DNA of 18,067 nucleotides, taken from NCBI GenBank assembly GCA_023440945.1, contig JAEZRL010000331.1, positions 1 through 18,067 on the forward strand. Direction: 5' to 3'. The stretch comes from Bacteroidota bacterium. GTDB lineage: Bacteria > Bacteroidota > Bacteroidia > Chitinophagales > Chitinophagaceae. Of this stretch, positions 6,932-14,481 are shown piece by piece. Each line of letters begins with the position of its first letter. Within the stretch, counting starts at the first letter, position 1. Made by a program: the position numbers and the translations under genes. The notes below the pieces were generated by a model, which was not told where the DNA came from, made no database searches, and saw only the letters and a list, made by a program, of their open reading frames with translations.

Positions 6932-7011
6932 AAGGTTTTCGTGAACGTTTATCAAGGTGTCGTGAAAGATGTGTTAAGAAATGAATGATGAATTGAGAAG
7001 GTGAAAGTGAA
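6932..7011. repeat. Iterated AAGGT-N3/4-GTGAA motif, about 22-base period
   Basis: AAGGTTTTCGTGAA (6932-6945), AAGGTGTCGTGAA (6954-6966) and AAGGTGAAAGTGAA (6998-7011) share AAGGT and GTGAA ends separated by 3-4 bases. The AAGGT ends are 22 and 44 bases apart, so the sites face the same side of the helix. At the missing 22-base step (6976-6989) a degenerate copy AAGAAATGAATGAT is seen. The array lies 36-115 bases upstream of the Spy-like gene, read there as TTCAC-N3/4-ACCTT. It resembles the direct-repeat operators of response regulators. Confidence 0.5.
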
Positions 7012-7076
7012 TTATAGCTGAGTTAAAAACGCTATAAGAGCGAAACTTTTGTAGCTTGTTTTTTCTGTATTTAGTT

Positions 7077-8111
7077 TTAGTGTAAACCGTGTATTTGTTT
7101 CAATTCGCTCACGATTCTTTTAATGCTTTGCTGAATAGAGTTGTAGTGAAAATCGGAAAATAGCTTTAATAATTTACTGTTATCAAAATAAACTTTTGCC
7201 TGTGCTGTACGTGCTGTTTCTTTTGTGAGCAAAGGATCTTTTCCTGATAGTTTTCCTTTCAGCGCTTCAAAACGCCAAACTGCTTCAGCCATAAAAGGTG
7301 AGACTTTTTTATGCGGTGCTTTTGTTTTGAAATTGGCTGCTATTTCATCAAACAAAACTTTGTAGCTTATATTTTCCGCATTTAAAATAAAACGTTGTTT
7401 ATCTATATCGCTTTCCATCAAAAATATCATTGCTTTTATCACATCATGAACATCCACAAATCCGCTTACGCCATCGGTGTACCAGGGAAACTCATTATAA
7501 ATGGTTTTAAAAATACCAGAAGAACCTTTGTTCCAGTCACCGGCGCCAAGAATGATAGTTGGGTTTACAATAACAGCCTGTAATCCTTCTCCAGTTCCAC
7601 GCCATACTTCCATTTCGGCGAGATATTTCGTTTTGCCGTATTCGCTGTTGCTTGTTTCTTCGCTCCAGTTCATGGTTTCATTAACCATGCTGTTTTTTCT
7701 CATTCTTCCCAGGGCAGAGACAGAACTCACAAACAATAATTTCTTCACGTTTGCATTAATAGCAGCGTTTACAACATTTGCAGTTCCTTCTACATTCGTT
7801 TGGAATAATTGTTTTTTCTGTTTTGGATGAAATGAAACAATCGCTGCACAATGATAAACCTGCTGTACATTTTGCATTGCTTGTTCGAGCAGAACTATAT
7901 CAAGGATGTCTCCTTGAATCCATTCCACTTTTTTCGCCCAGTCTGCAGAAGGAATTGAAGAACGATAAATTGCCCTGATTTTTTTTCCCCTGCGTACTAG
8001 TTCTTCCGTTAAATGAGAACCAACCAAACCCGTTGCACCGGTTATTAAAATGAGGTCATCCTTATTTGTATCATTATTATTTATGGAAATCGTTGTATTA
8101 CTTAAAGACAA
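7077..8111 (-). CDS. NAD-dependent epimerase/dehydratase (extended SDR), TTG start
   Basis: A complete 344-residue extended short-chain dehydrogenase. The Rossmann motif GATGLVG lies at residues 25-31, a YHCAAIVSF block at 86-94, the FVSSVSALG strand at 127-135, and the catalytic Tyr158-x-x-x-Lys162 in the SEYGKTK block. It acts on a nucleotide-sugar, flavonoid-like or similar carbonyl substrate using NAD(P); the exact substrate is not visible. No in-frame ATG precedes the Rossmann motif. I place the start at TTG 8111, because AAGGAG (8118-8123) lies just 6 bases upstream. The gene follows the 3-hydroxyacyl-CoA dehydrogenase on the same strand with 42 bases between, so the two may be cotranscribed. 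Confidence 0.88.
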   Translation of the reverse strand: MSLSNTTISINNNDTNKDDLILITGATGLVGSHLTEELVRRGKKIRAIYRSSIPSADWAKKVEWIQGDILDIVLLEQAMQNVQQVYHCAAIVSFHPKQKKQLFQTNVEGTANVVNAAINANVKKLLFVSSVSALGRMRKNSMVNETMNWSEETSNSEYGKTKYLAEMEVWRGTGEGLQAVIVNPTIILGAGDWNKGSSGIFKTIYNEFPWYTDGVSGFVDVHDVIKAMIFLMESDIDKQRFILNAENISYKVLFDEIAANFKTKAPHKKVSPFMAEAVWRFEALKGKLSGKDPLLTKETARTAQAKVYFDNSKLLKLFSDFHYNSIQQSIKRIVSELKQIHGLH

Positions 8112-8117
8112 TTCTTA

Positions 8118-8123
8118 CTCCTT
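8118..8123 (-). promoter_or_regulatory. Shine-Dalgarno site that fixes the TTG start of the epimerase
   Basis: Read on the minus strand, AAGGAG is followed by six bases (TAAGAA) and then TTG at 8111. In a genome type where few genes carry such sites, this supports the unusual start codon. Confidence 0.6.
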
Positions 8124-8153
8124 CAAATAATTAATCAATTAAAAATTGATTTG

Positions 8154-9005
8154 TTATGAATAATTATAAAAGCCAGTTCCTGTTTTTTTGCCCAACAGTC
8201 CTGCTTCAATTTTTTGTTTTTGCAGCAAAGATGGTTTTAATCTTTCCGGTTTACCCAAAGCCTCCCAAACTATATTGCTCACAGAAAAGTTAATATCAAT
8301 ACCGATAAGATCCATCAGTTTAAATGGTCCCATTTTGAAACCCGTTGCTTCCATTAATTCATCTGTTGTTTCAATAGTTGCAAAACCGTTTTCAACCAAT
8401 TTCATTGCTTCGAGATAATAAGGCCTTGCAATTCTGTTTACAATAAATCCGGGTGAATCTTTACAAAAAACGGGTGTTTTTCCTAGCTGCTTGGACAACT
8501 CAAATAATTGTTCTACGACTTCCTGTTTTGTTTGTGCAGCATGGATAATTTCAACCAGTTTCATTACCGGCGCCGGATTAAAAAAATGAAAGCCTGCTAC
8601 CTGCATGGGATATTTTGTTGCAGAGGCAATAGATGAAACAGAAATAGAAGATGTGTTTGTTGCATAAATTGTTTCTTTCCGGTTAATATTCATCAGGCTG
8701 CGAAACAAATTTATTTTCGCCTGTTTATCTTCTATTATTGCTTCTATAATTACATCTGCCTTGCAATCATCAATAACAGTGGTAAAAACAATATTCTGCA
8801 AACAAACTTTTTTTTGCTCTTCTGTTAATTTGCCTTTGTTTTTTAATACTTCTAAACCTTTATTAATGTTCGCTTTGCTTTTTTGCAGCATTATCTCCTC
8901 GACATCATATTGTATAACATCAAAACCTGCTTGTGCAACTACTTGTGTTATGCCGCTGCCCATTGTTCCCGCACCACAAATACAAATTGTTTTGATCGTT
9001 TTCAA
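8154..9005 (-). CDS. 3-hydroxyacyl-CoA (3-hydroxybutyryl-CoA) dehydrogenase
   Basis: A 283-residue NAD-dependent enzyme of fatty-acid or butyrate/PHB-type metabolism, interconverting 3-hydroxyacyl-CoA and 3-oxoacyl-CoA. The dinucleotide-binding GAGTMGSG is at residues 11-18 and NTSS at 117-120. The catalytic His140 in GFHFFNPAPVM pairs with Glu152, SPGFIVNRIARP is at 184-195, and MGPFKLMDLIG at 225-235 opens the C-terminal dimerisation domain. The length matches short single-domain members of about 282 residues. I chose TTG 9005 (MKTIKTICICGAG). An in-frame GTG at 9047 would lie upstream of the -7 element at 9022-9029 and add an unrelated N-terminus. No Shine-Dalgarno is seen. It is divergent from the MerR gene and may be cotranscribed with the epimerase. 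Confidence 0.92.
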   Translation of the reverse strand: MKTIKTICICGAGTMGSGITQVVAQAGFDVIQYDVEEIMLQKSKANINKGLEVLKNKGKLTEEQKKVCLQNIVFTTVIDDCKADVIIEAIIEDKQAKINLFRSLMNINRKETIYATNTSSISVSSIASATKYPMQVAGFHFFNPAPVMKLVEIIHAAQTKQEVVEQLFELSKQLGKTPVFCKDSPGFIVNRIARPYYLEAMKLVENGFATIETTDELMEATGFKMGPFKLMDLIGIDINFSVSNIVWEALGKPERLKPSLLQKQKIEAGLLGKKTGTGFYNYS

Positions 9006-9021
9006 AAACCAATAGTTTTTA

Positions 9022-9029
9022 CAAACATA
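9022..9029 (-). promoter_or_regulatory. Candidate -7 element of the 3-hydroxyacyl-CoA dehydrogenase gene
   Basis: Read on the minus strand, TATGTTTG matches TAnnTTTG perfectly and lies 16 bases before the TTG at 9005. No TTG is seen at the -33 position. It supports the shorter protein start. Confidence 0.45.
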
Positions 9030-9109
9030 CACCCTTACAACATACACATCTTATCCACCTGCAGGAAAAGTGATTTTATTACAGAAGTGAAGCTTAGTAT
9101 TTTTACAAT

Positions 9110-9910
9110 ATGAGCCAGCTATCGTTATTTGGACTTGCACAGGAAACAACACCTGCTGAAAAAAAACAGGTAGAAGAAAAAGTTATAACACAGAATGAAT
9201 TACCCGTTATAGATGAAGAAGTTGTTGTGAGTAAAGATGCAATGAAGGAGATGTTTCAGGAGGAAAATAGTGATGCTAAAGATATATCAGAATTTGTGCG
9301 GAAAGAAACTAATGCAAATGGCACTTTATTGAAGGAAGGTGCTATTGTTTTTGCAAATGCAAACATTGCGGTAAAGGTTAAGAAAACTGAACCTGTTATT
9401 AAGGAGGAAGTAAAAGAGGAGGAGAAAGCAGGAGAGAGGAATGATGTCCTGCAGGTAGAAACAGCTTCAGCAAAGGATTTTCTTTCTGCAACAACGGAAG
9501 TGAGAATTTTAAAGAAGCGTGGCAGAAAATCATTTAAAGAAATTGATGCAGAAGTTGATCTGATTGAAGTGCCGGATGATGAAATTCTTTTTCAAAAACA
9601 ATATTATCCTATGCGTGTCGTGGCAAAATGGTTTAGGGTAAATTCTTCCTTACTGCGTTATTGGGAAAATGAATTCGATGTTTTGAAGCCCCGTAAAAAT
9701 CGCAAAGGCGACAGGTTATTCAGACCTGAAGATGTGAAGAGTTTGCAGGTGATCTATTACCTGTTACGTCAACGGAAATTTACCATTGAAGGTGCAAAAA
9801 AATACCTGAAAGCAAATCGTAAAAGTGCAGATGCTAATTTGCAGCTCATACAATCTTTAACAAAGTTCAGAGGGTTTCTTTTGGAACTGAAAGCTAATTT
9901 AGAGGCATGA
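9110..9910 (+). CDS. MerR-family transcriptional regulator with long N-terminal extension
   Basis: A complete 266-residue protein. The MerR-type winged helix-turn-helix occupies about residues 165-236 (YYPMRVVAKWFRVN, LRYWENEFDVLKPRKN, GDRLFRPEDVKSLQVI, KFTIEGAKKYLKAN). It is preceded by roughly 160 residues, rich in Glu, Val and Lys, that look disordered and contain a basic KKRGRKS stretch at 135-141 like an AT-hook. The C-terminal tail after the HTH is only about 30 residues, without the usual long dimerisation helix plus effector domain or metal-binding cysteines. The start MSQLSLFGLAQE follows a -7-like TATTTTTA at 9098-9105 that is only a few bases away, so the message may be almost leaderless. 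It overlaps the thioredoxin-like gene by four bases (ATGA), a sign of coupled translation. Its targets are unknown. Confidence 0.85.
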   Translation: MSQLSLFGLAQETTPAEKKQVEEKVITQNELPVIDEEVVVSKDAMKEMFQEENSDAKDISEFVRKETNANGTLLKEGAIVFANANIAVKVKKTEPVIKEEVKEEEKAGERNDVLQVETASAKDFLSATTEVRILKKRGRKSFKEIDAEVDLIEVPDDEILFQKQYYPMRVVAKWFRVNSSLLRYWENEFDVLKPRKNRKGDRLFRPEDVKSLQVIYYLLRQRKFTIEGAKKYLKANRKSADANLQLIQSLTKFRGFLLELKANLEA

Positions 9911-10449
9911 TCAAGCAACTTATTCTTTCTTTTTTTATTCTTTCGTTTACCGTTTTTTCAAATCATGTTTTTGCCCAACCTAAAAACAATGATGCAAATA
10001 AAACTTACCTATCATTTATGGATGGAGACGCAAAAGTTTTGGAAGGACTTGTTTCCCGTTCTGATATTGAAAAAGACAGTTCTTTTAAATGGTTTCAGCA
10101 GAATTATAATTTAGGACAGGCAGATGCAAATGCGGTAAAAGTGTTTCAGCAAAACGGTTCAAAATTCCAAATGATTATTTTTTTGGGAACATGGTGCGAA
10201 GACACGCATAACCTATTGCCTGTATTTTTCAGGTTGGTTGATAAATCAAATTATCCTGCTGATAATATTACCCTGATCGGTGTAAAACCGGATAAAACCA
10301 CACTTGATAACCTGCACAAAGCTTTTAATATAATTGACGTTCCCACTTTTATCGTGATGAAAGATGGAAAAGAAATTGGACGTGTTGTTGAATATGGCGA
10401 ATCAGGACAAATAGATAAGGAGTTAGGAAAAATAGTTGAAGGTTTGTAA
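9907..10449 (+). CDS. Exported thioredoxin-fold protein with CEDT in place of CxxC
   Basis: A complete 180-residue protein with a signal peptide (1-24, hydrophobic to VFAQ), so probably periplasmic. The thioredoxin core follows: strand FQMIIFLG, then TWCEDTHN at 96-102 in the active-site position, and the cis-Pro loop DVPTFIVMKDGKEIGR with Pro146. Only one cysteine, Cys97, remains in the mature protein; the second active-site cysteine is replaced by Thr100. It therefore cannot form the usual intramolecular disulfide and may act as a monothiol reductase, a peroxide or mixed-disulfide protein, or a binding protein. The start overlaps the MerR gene by ATGA, so both are made from one message. Members with WC-x-D type sites are not rare in this phylum. 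Confidence 0.85.
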   Translation: MIKQLILSFFILSFTVFSNHVFAQPKNNDANKTYLSFMDGDAKVLEGLVSRSDIEKDSSFKWFQQNYNLGQADANAVKVFQQNGSKFQMIIFLGTWCEDTHNLLPVFFRLVDKSNYPADNITLIGVKPDKTTLDNLHKAFNIIDVPTFIVMKDGKEIGRVVEYGESGQIDKELGKIVEGL

Positions 10450-10556
10450 TATTGAGTTTGTCTTATAGAATGCACAAACTTCCACACCAGTACATGTGGG
10501 TGACACAACTAAAGCATCATTCATGGACTGCGGCTCAGTACATAACAAAATTCATC

Positions 10557-11132
10557 TTAACTAAAACGCTTCTTTAATTTTTTACCCTTACCTGATAATA
10601 ACATTACTGCAACAGTTGTTATCAATGCACCTGCAGCCACTTTTGTTATCAGTGCTTTACGGTTGTATTTCCATTCTGCAGCCATGCCGCGTTCTGCCAG
10701 GATGTTTGGAAAGTGACCATGAGCAATATCTTCAAGTACTCCTTCTATCATATTCACCCTGTCTGCCATGATAAGCGGAAGCCAGTGCAGGTAATTGTTT
10801 TCACTAAATTTAAAAGCAAAACGTCGGATTGTTCCGCTTAGACCGGAAGGTGGGACAGTGGTGCCAAAAACAGCAGATTTATCTTTTCGTTCGATGGTTT
10901 GTAATATCTCCACATCTGAATGTTGCTGCGGTGGTTTTTTATAATGCGAACGTTTATGATCGTCACCATTGTAACGTTTCATGGGGTAGGTGGGATCGTT
11001 TTCAGGATCGGCATCCACACCCCAACCCTTTATATGCGCATATTGAGAAGGAATGTTTGTATTAGCACTTTCATCTTTTATATTAAAGTCATTGTGCATG
11101 TTTACATCTTTTACATTTTCTGCATTTTCCAT
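10557..11132 (-). CDS. Protein of unknown function with C-terminal membrane segment
   Basis: A complete 191-residue protein of no family I can name. The first 85 residues are polar and look disordered (many Asn, Asp, His, Lys; GWGVDADPENDPTYPMK in the middle). A conserved-looking block runs from about 94 to 158 (GLSGTIRRFAFKFSENNYLHW, then ADRVNMIEGVLEDIAHGHFPN). One hydrophobic helix lies at about 162-179 (KVAAGALITTVAVMLLSG), followed by a very basic tail ending KKLKKRFS. This is the topology of a tail-anchored inner-membrane protein with the bulk in the cytoplasm. It begins 18 bases after the stop of the zinc-dependent alcohol dehydrogenase, so the two form an operon and the protein probably assists or locates that enzyme. 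No signal peptide is seen. Confidence 0.8.
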   Translation of the reverse strand: MENAENVKDVNMHNDFNIKDESANTNIPSQYAHIKGWGVDADPENDPTYPMKRYNGDDHKRSHYKKPPQQHSDVEILQTIERKDKSAVFGTTVPPSGLSGTIRRFAFKFSENNYLHWLPLIMADRVNMIEGVLEDIAHGHFPNILAERGMAAEWKYNRKALITKVAAGALITTVAVMLLSGKGKKLKKRFS

Positions 11133-11150
11133 AACATTATTATTTTAAGA

Positions 11151-12302
11151 TTAAGCTGCGGGCGGAATTAAAACGGTTTTGATACAATTGTCAAGTTTGT
11201 GCGAGAACATGTGGTAAGCATCTGCAACTTCTTCCAAAGGCACACGATGTGTAATGATCTCTTTTGGATTGATATGACCTTGCTTTACATGCTCTATCAT
11301 TTTTGGTAGCAGTTCCAGTACAGAGGCCTGATTAGCACGAATGGTAATTCCTTTGTTTACTATGCTTCCGACAGGAATAAGTGAACCTGTAGGACCATAA
11401 ACGCCAACAATGGAAACAATGCCGCTTCTTTTTACAGAATTAATGGCCCAGTGGAGTGCAGTTGCTGAACCACCTTCGATAAGCATTTTTCTGCCAAGGA
11501 TGGTCTGAGGCAGACTACCTGCAGCTTCGCAACCTACAGCATCAATGCAAACATCTGCGCCGTAATAATCCGTTGTTTTCTTTATAAATACGATAGGGTC
11601 TTTCATTGAACGGAAGTTATATGCTTCGCACTGTGCATAGTTCTTCACGAACTCGAGACGATAATCCAATTGATCAAGCACAATTACACGTCCTGCTCCA
11701 AATAACCAGGCACTTTTTGCAGCCATAATTCCGATTGGGCCAGCGCCAAAAATCACAACTGTATCACCTTTTCTTATCCCACCCATTAATGCTGCCTGGT
11801 AACCTGTTGGAACAACATCAGTCAGTAACACAGCATCCTCTGGGTCCATCCATTCGGGAATAATATATGGGCCAATATCTGCATAAGGAACACGAACATA
11901 TTCTGCTTGTCCGCCATCATAACCACCGGTTGTATGCGAATAACCATAAATGCCACTGGCCGCCGCCGCAGAAGGATTCGATTCATTGCAATTGCTATAG
12001 AGCCCTTGAGCGCAGAAAGGACAAATACCGCAGCCTATGTTGAAAGGTACCATAACCCTATCTCCCGGTTTCAGTTTTTGAACATCCGCTCCTACTTCTT
12101 CCACAACACCAATGAATTCATGACCGAAAGTAGAACCAACCCGGGTGTCCGGAACAAGTCCGTGATATAAATGAAGATCAGAACCACAAATACACGAACG
12201 TGTAACACGTACAATAGCATCGCCGGGATGTTCAATTTGAGGAACAGGTTTATCTCGAACAACACGAATGCGGAAAGGGCCGCGGTAATTCATTGCCAGC
12301 AT
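11151..12302 (-). CDS. Zinc-dependent alcohol dehydrogenase (MDR family)
   Basis: A complete 383-residue medium-chain dehydrogenase. Catalytic zinc ligands are visible: Cys39 in CICGSDLH, His61-Glu62 in FGHEF, and probably Asp162 in TDVVPTGY. The structural zinc site is complete, with Cys91, Cys94, Cys97 and Cys105. The nucleotide-binding motif GAGPIG is at 186-191. The overall pattern (long loop after the structural site, TDVVPTGYQA) is closest to glutathione-independent formaldehyde dehydrogenase-like members, but the substrate is not certain. The start MLAMNYRGPFR is the common family start. It is first in a two-gene unit with the membrane-tailed protein at 10557-11132. No Shine-Dalgarno or clear promoter is seen. 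Confidence 0.93.
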   Translation of the reverse strand: MLAMNYRGPFRIRVVRDKPVPQIEHPGDAIVRVTRSCICGSDLHLYHGLVPDTRVGSTFGHEFIGVVEEVGADVQKLKPGDRVMVPFNIGCGICPFCAQGLYSNCNESNPSAAAASGIYGYSHTTGGYDGGQAEYVRVPYADIGPYIIPEWMDPEDAVLLTDVVPTGYQAALMGGIRKGDTVVIFGAGPIGIMAAKSAWLFGAGRVIVLDQLDYRLEFVKNYAQCEAYNFRSMKDPIVFIKKTTDYYGADVCIDAVGCEAAGSLPQTILGRKMLIEGGSATALHWAINSVKRSGIVSIVGVYGPTGSLIPVGSIVNKGITIRANQASVLELLPKMIEHVKQGHINPKEIITHRVPLEEVADAYHMFSHKLDNCIKTVLIPPAA

Positions 12303-12773
12303 AATTATTTGATTTATCTATTAATAAATTTTTGAATGAAGAAGAACGTTTCTGTGTGTAATCTTCTACGATTAAGCTTGCATCGAAAAAAACGTGCCGT
12401 TAAAAAAGCTTACTGTAAATGAATACTTACATAAAAAATTATAACACATTAGGGGAAAGATGAATGGGTAATAGTGTAGAAAAGATGCTATGGATTTGGG
12501 AACAGAAGAACCTTCAATTACTTGTATAACTTCTAAACCATAAAGGCACAATGGCATAGGGTTGCACAGGAAAAATAGGTTAAGGTTTTATCCAATTAAT
12601 GCGGTGACATTTTGTGGTTTGGAGGGAAGTTTTTTATCTAACAAGAACTAAGATGATACTTTCTGTGGGAATCTTGCTTCTCATAGAAATTGTTTCACTT
12701 TGAAGTTTTGCTATTTGTTTTTATATTGTTGCTTATATATCTTCTGCTTTGAAGAAACAAGCTGCTGCTGAAG
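12303..12773. other. 471-base region without a convincing gene
   Basis: Between the divergent alcohol dehydrogenase and membrane-protein genes I find no coding region I would support. A 61-codon open frame on the minus strand at 12372-12557 lacks any family signal. A short inverted repeat (TAAGCTT at 12372-12378 and AAGCTTA about 28 bases further) is present but has no U-tract. The right part holds the promoter at 12674-12702. Otherwise I see nothing. Confidence 0.5.
12674..12702 (+). promoter_or_regulatory. Candidate promoter of the membrane protein and histidine kinase unit
   Basis: TTG at 12674-12676, 18 bases, then TCACTTTG at 12695-12702. This matches the Bacteroidota consensus with one mismatch in the -7 element. 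The leader to ATG 12774 would be about 65 bases. Confidence 0.45.
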
Positions 12774-13448
12774 ATGAATAAATACCTGCAATTGATACTT
12801 GATTGGGCTGAAGTGTGGCCTTTGCTGCTGCCTTTGGTGATTTTACTTTTTATTCCGCTTCGGCAAAAATATCTTAAACCGGTTGCTCTTTATGTACCCG
12901 TTGCTTTTGTTATCAATTTGCTTGGCGATCTTATTGCCGACTATCATAAAGAGCTACACTTTCCTTCCTGGTTAAGTTATAACACACCTTTGTATAACAT
13001 TCATTCAGTTATAAGATTCGCATGTTTCAGTTATTTTTTTATTGCAATTCATCAATCTCATTTCAACACTTTAAAAAAAATACTTCCTGTTGTATCGCTT
13101 GTTTTTATCCTGATCAACTTTGGGTTCTTTGAAAATTTTTTCGATCCAGAACATATAAGCGGTAATTTACTTACAGCAGAAGCTTACCTGCTTTTGATCT
13201 ATTGTATGTTATATTATTTATCAGAACTAAGAAATGAGAATGACGTTGTATCGCATGGTGCTGATTTTTGGATAACAACAGGCTTAAGTATTTATGTTGT
13301 AGTAAATTTTTTTGTATTCCTGTTTTATAATCCGATGGTAGAACAGAATTTGAATTTAGCTGATAAAATATGGGATGTTCATAATATTGCTTATATCATT
13401 TTTTGCTTTTTTATAGCTAAAGCTTTTTATGTACCTGCTTCAAATTAA
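12774..13448 (+). CDS. Seven-helix membrane protein paired with a histidine kinase
   Basis: A complete 224-residue integral membrane protein of no family I can name. Seven hydrophobic segments are visible at about 9-28, 35-55, 73-93, 102-120, 133-152, 163-187 and 199-219, with very short loops. It has no signal peptide, cysteine motif or extracellular domain. Its 3' end overlaps the histidine kinase gene by 20 bases, so the two are cotranscribed and translation is probably coupled. The kinase has only one membrane helix and no sensory domain of its own, so this protein may be the sensing or membrane-anchoring partner; that is an inference. A candidate promoter lies at 12674-12702. Confidence 0.82.
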   Translation: MNKYLQLILDWAEVWPLLLPLVILLFIPLRQKYLKPVALYVPVAFVINLLGDLIADYHKELHFPSWLSYNTPLYNIHSVIRFACFSYFFIAIHQSHFNTLKKILPVVSLVFILINFGFFENFFDPEHISGNLLTAEAYLLLIYCMLYYLSELRNENDVVSHGADFWITTGLSIYVVVNFFVFLFYNPMVEQNLNLADKIWDVHNIAYIIFCFFIAKAFYVPASN

Positions 13449-14481
13449 TATCGAAACCCGTGTTATCATTGGCATTTCCGCCATGGTAATTTTATTTACA
13501 AGTTTCATTATCGCTTTTGTTATCAGCCAGCGAAAAAAATTGCAGTATCATAAAAATGTAAATGCTTTGCATGAAGAACAACAGCAAATCCTTACCAAAC
13601 AAAATGAAGTGCTTGAAGAAAAAGTGCAGGAGCGTACTTCGGAATTATTACAACAGAAAGAAACCCTGCAGCAATTATTGAACGAATTGAAAGCTGCGCA
13701 ATCACAATTAGTGCAAAGAGAAAAAATGGCTTCGCTGGGCGAATTAACAGCAGGTATAGCACATGAAATTCAGAATCCTTTAAACTTCGTAAATAACTTT
13801 TCTGAAGTAAATATGGATTTGATTGACGAGTTGAAGGATGCCATTTCAACTAATGGAAATGAAGATGCGATAGCGATTGCTGATAATATAAAAGAGAACG
13901 AAAAGAAGATCGTATTTCACGGTCAAAGAGCCGATAGTATTGTAAAAGGGATGCTGCAACATTCACGTAGCAGTACCGGGCAAAAAGAGTTGACGGATAT
14001 TAATGCTTTAGCAGATGAATTTTTACGTTTGAGTTATCATGGTCTGCGTGCAAAAGACAAAGTATTTAATGCCGTTATAAAAACAGATTATGATAAAACA
14101 CTCGGGAAAATAAGCATTGTGCCGCAGGATATAGGACGTGTTTTTTTAAACCTCTTTAATAATGCTTTTTATGCAGTAACAGAAAAGAAAAAAAATATAC
14201 TAGAAAAAAATTATGAACCTACTGTTTGGGTTAGCACAAAAAAAATTGGCGACAATGTTGAGATAAGTGTGAAAGATAATGGAAATGGCGTCCCACAAAA
14301 AATTCGCGATAAAATATTTCATCCCTTTTTCACAACGAAGCCTCCAGGACAAGGAACCGGTTTAGGTTTATCATTAAGTTATGATATCGTAACAAAAGGT
14401 CACTCAGGAACATTAAGTGTGGTTACAGAAGAAGGTTCTTTTGCGGAATTTATAGTTGAGCTTCCTGCGAAAAAAAGGTAG
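13429..14481 (+). CDS. Sensor histidine kinase, orphan
   Basis: A complete 350-residue kinase. One transmembrane helix (12-33) is followed by a long coiled coil (about 40-98). The dimerisation and phosphotransfer domain has the H-box LTAGIAHEIQNPLNF with phospho-acceptor His112. The ATP-binding domain has the N-box LFNNAFYAV (Asn244-Asn245), the G1 box DNGNG at 283-287, the FHPFFTTKPPGQ loop and the G2 box GTGLGLSLS at 309-317. All catalytic motifs are intact. There is no periplasmic, PAS or HAMP domain, and no response regulator gene follows. The ATG at 13429 lies inside the preceding gene (20-base overlap). The phosphorylation target must be encoded elsewhere. The overlapping seven-helix protein is the best candidate for the sensor. 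Confidence 0.93.
   Translation: MYLLQINIETRVIIGISAMVILFTSFIIAFVISQRKKLQYHKNVNALHEEQQQILTKQNEVLEEKVQERTSELLQQKETLQQLLNELKAAQSQLVQREKMASLGELTAGIAHEIQNPLNFVNNFSEVNMDLIDELKDAISTNGNEDAIAIADNIKENEKKIVFHGQRADSIVKGMLQHSRSSTGQKELTDINALADEFLRLSYHGLRAKDKVFNAVIKTDYDKTLGKISIVPQDIGRVFLNLFNNAFYAVTEKKKNILEKNYEPTVWVSTKKIGDNVEISVKDNGNGVPQKIRDKIFHPFFTTKPPGQGTGLGLSLSYDIVTKGHSGTLSVVTEEGSFAEFIVELPAKKR

Noticed and set aside
9051..9060. DnaA-box-like TTATCCACCT, also at 14495-14504
   Set aside because: Each is a single site with a mismatch to TTATCCACA and has no cluster or AT-rich unwinding region beside it. The AT-rich region at 3609-4338 has no such boxes, so I see no replication origin.
10499..10510. Shared 10-mer GTGACACAAC downstream of two plus-strand genes (here and near 15490)
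   Set aside because: Many 10-mers recur by chance in 18 kb and the flanks do not match, so it is not a repeat family on this evidence.
12372..12557. 61-codon open frame on the minus strand in the gene-poor stretch
   Set aside because: No start-site support, signal peptide or family pattern. It is likely a random frame.
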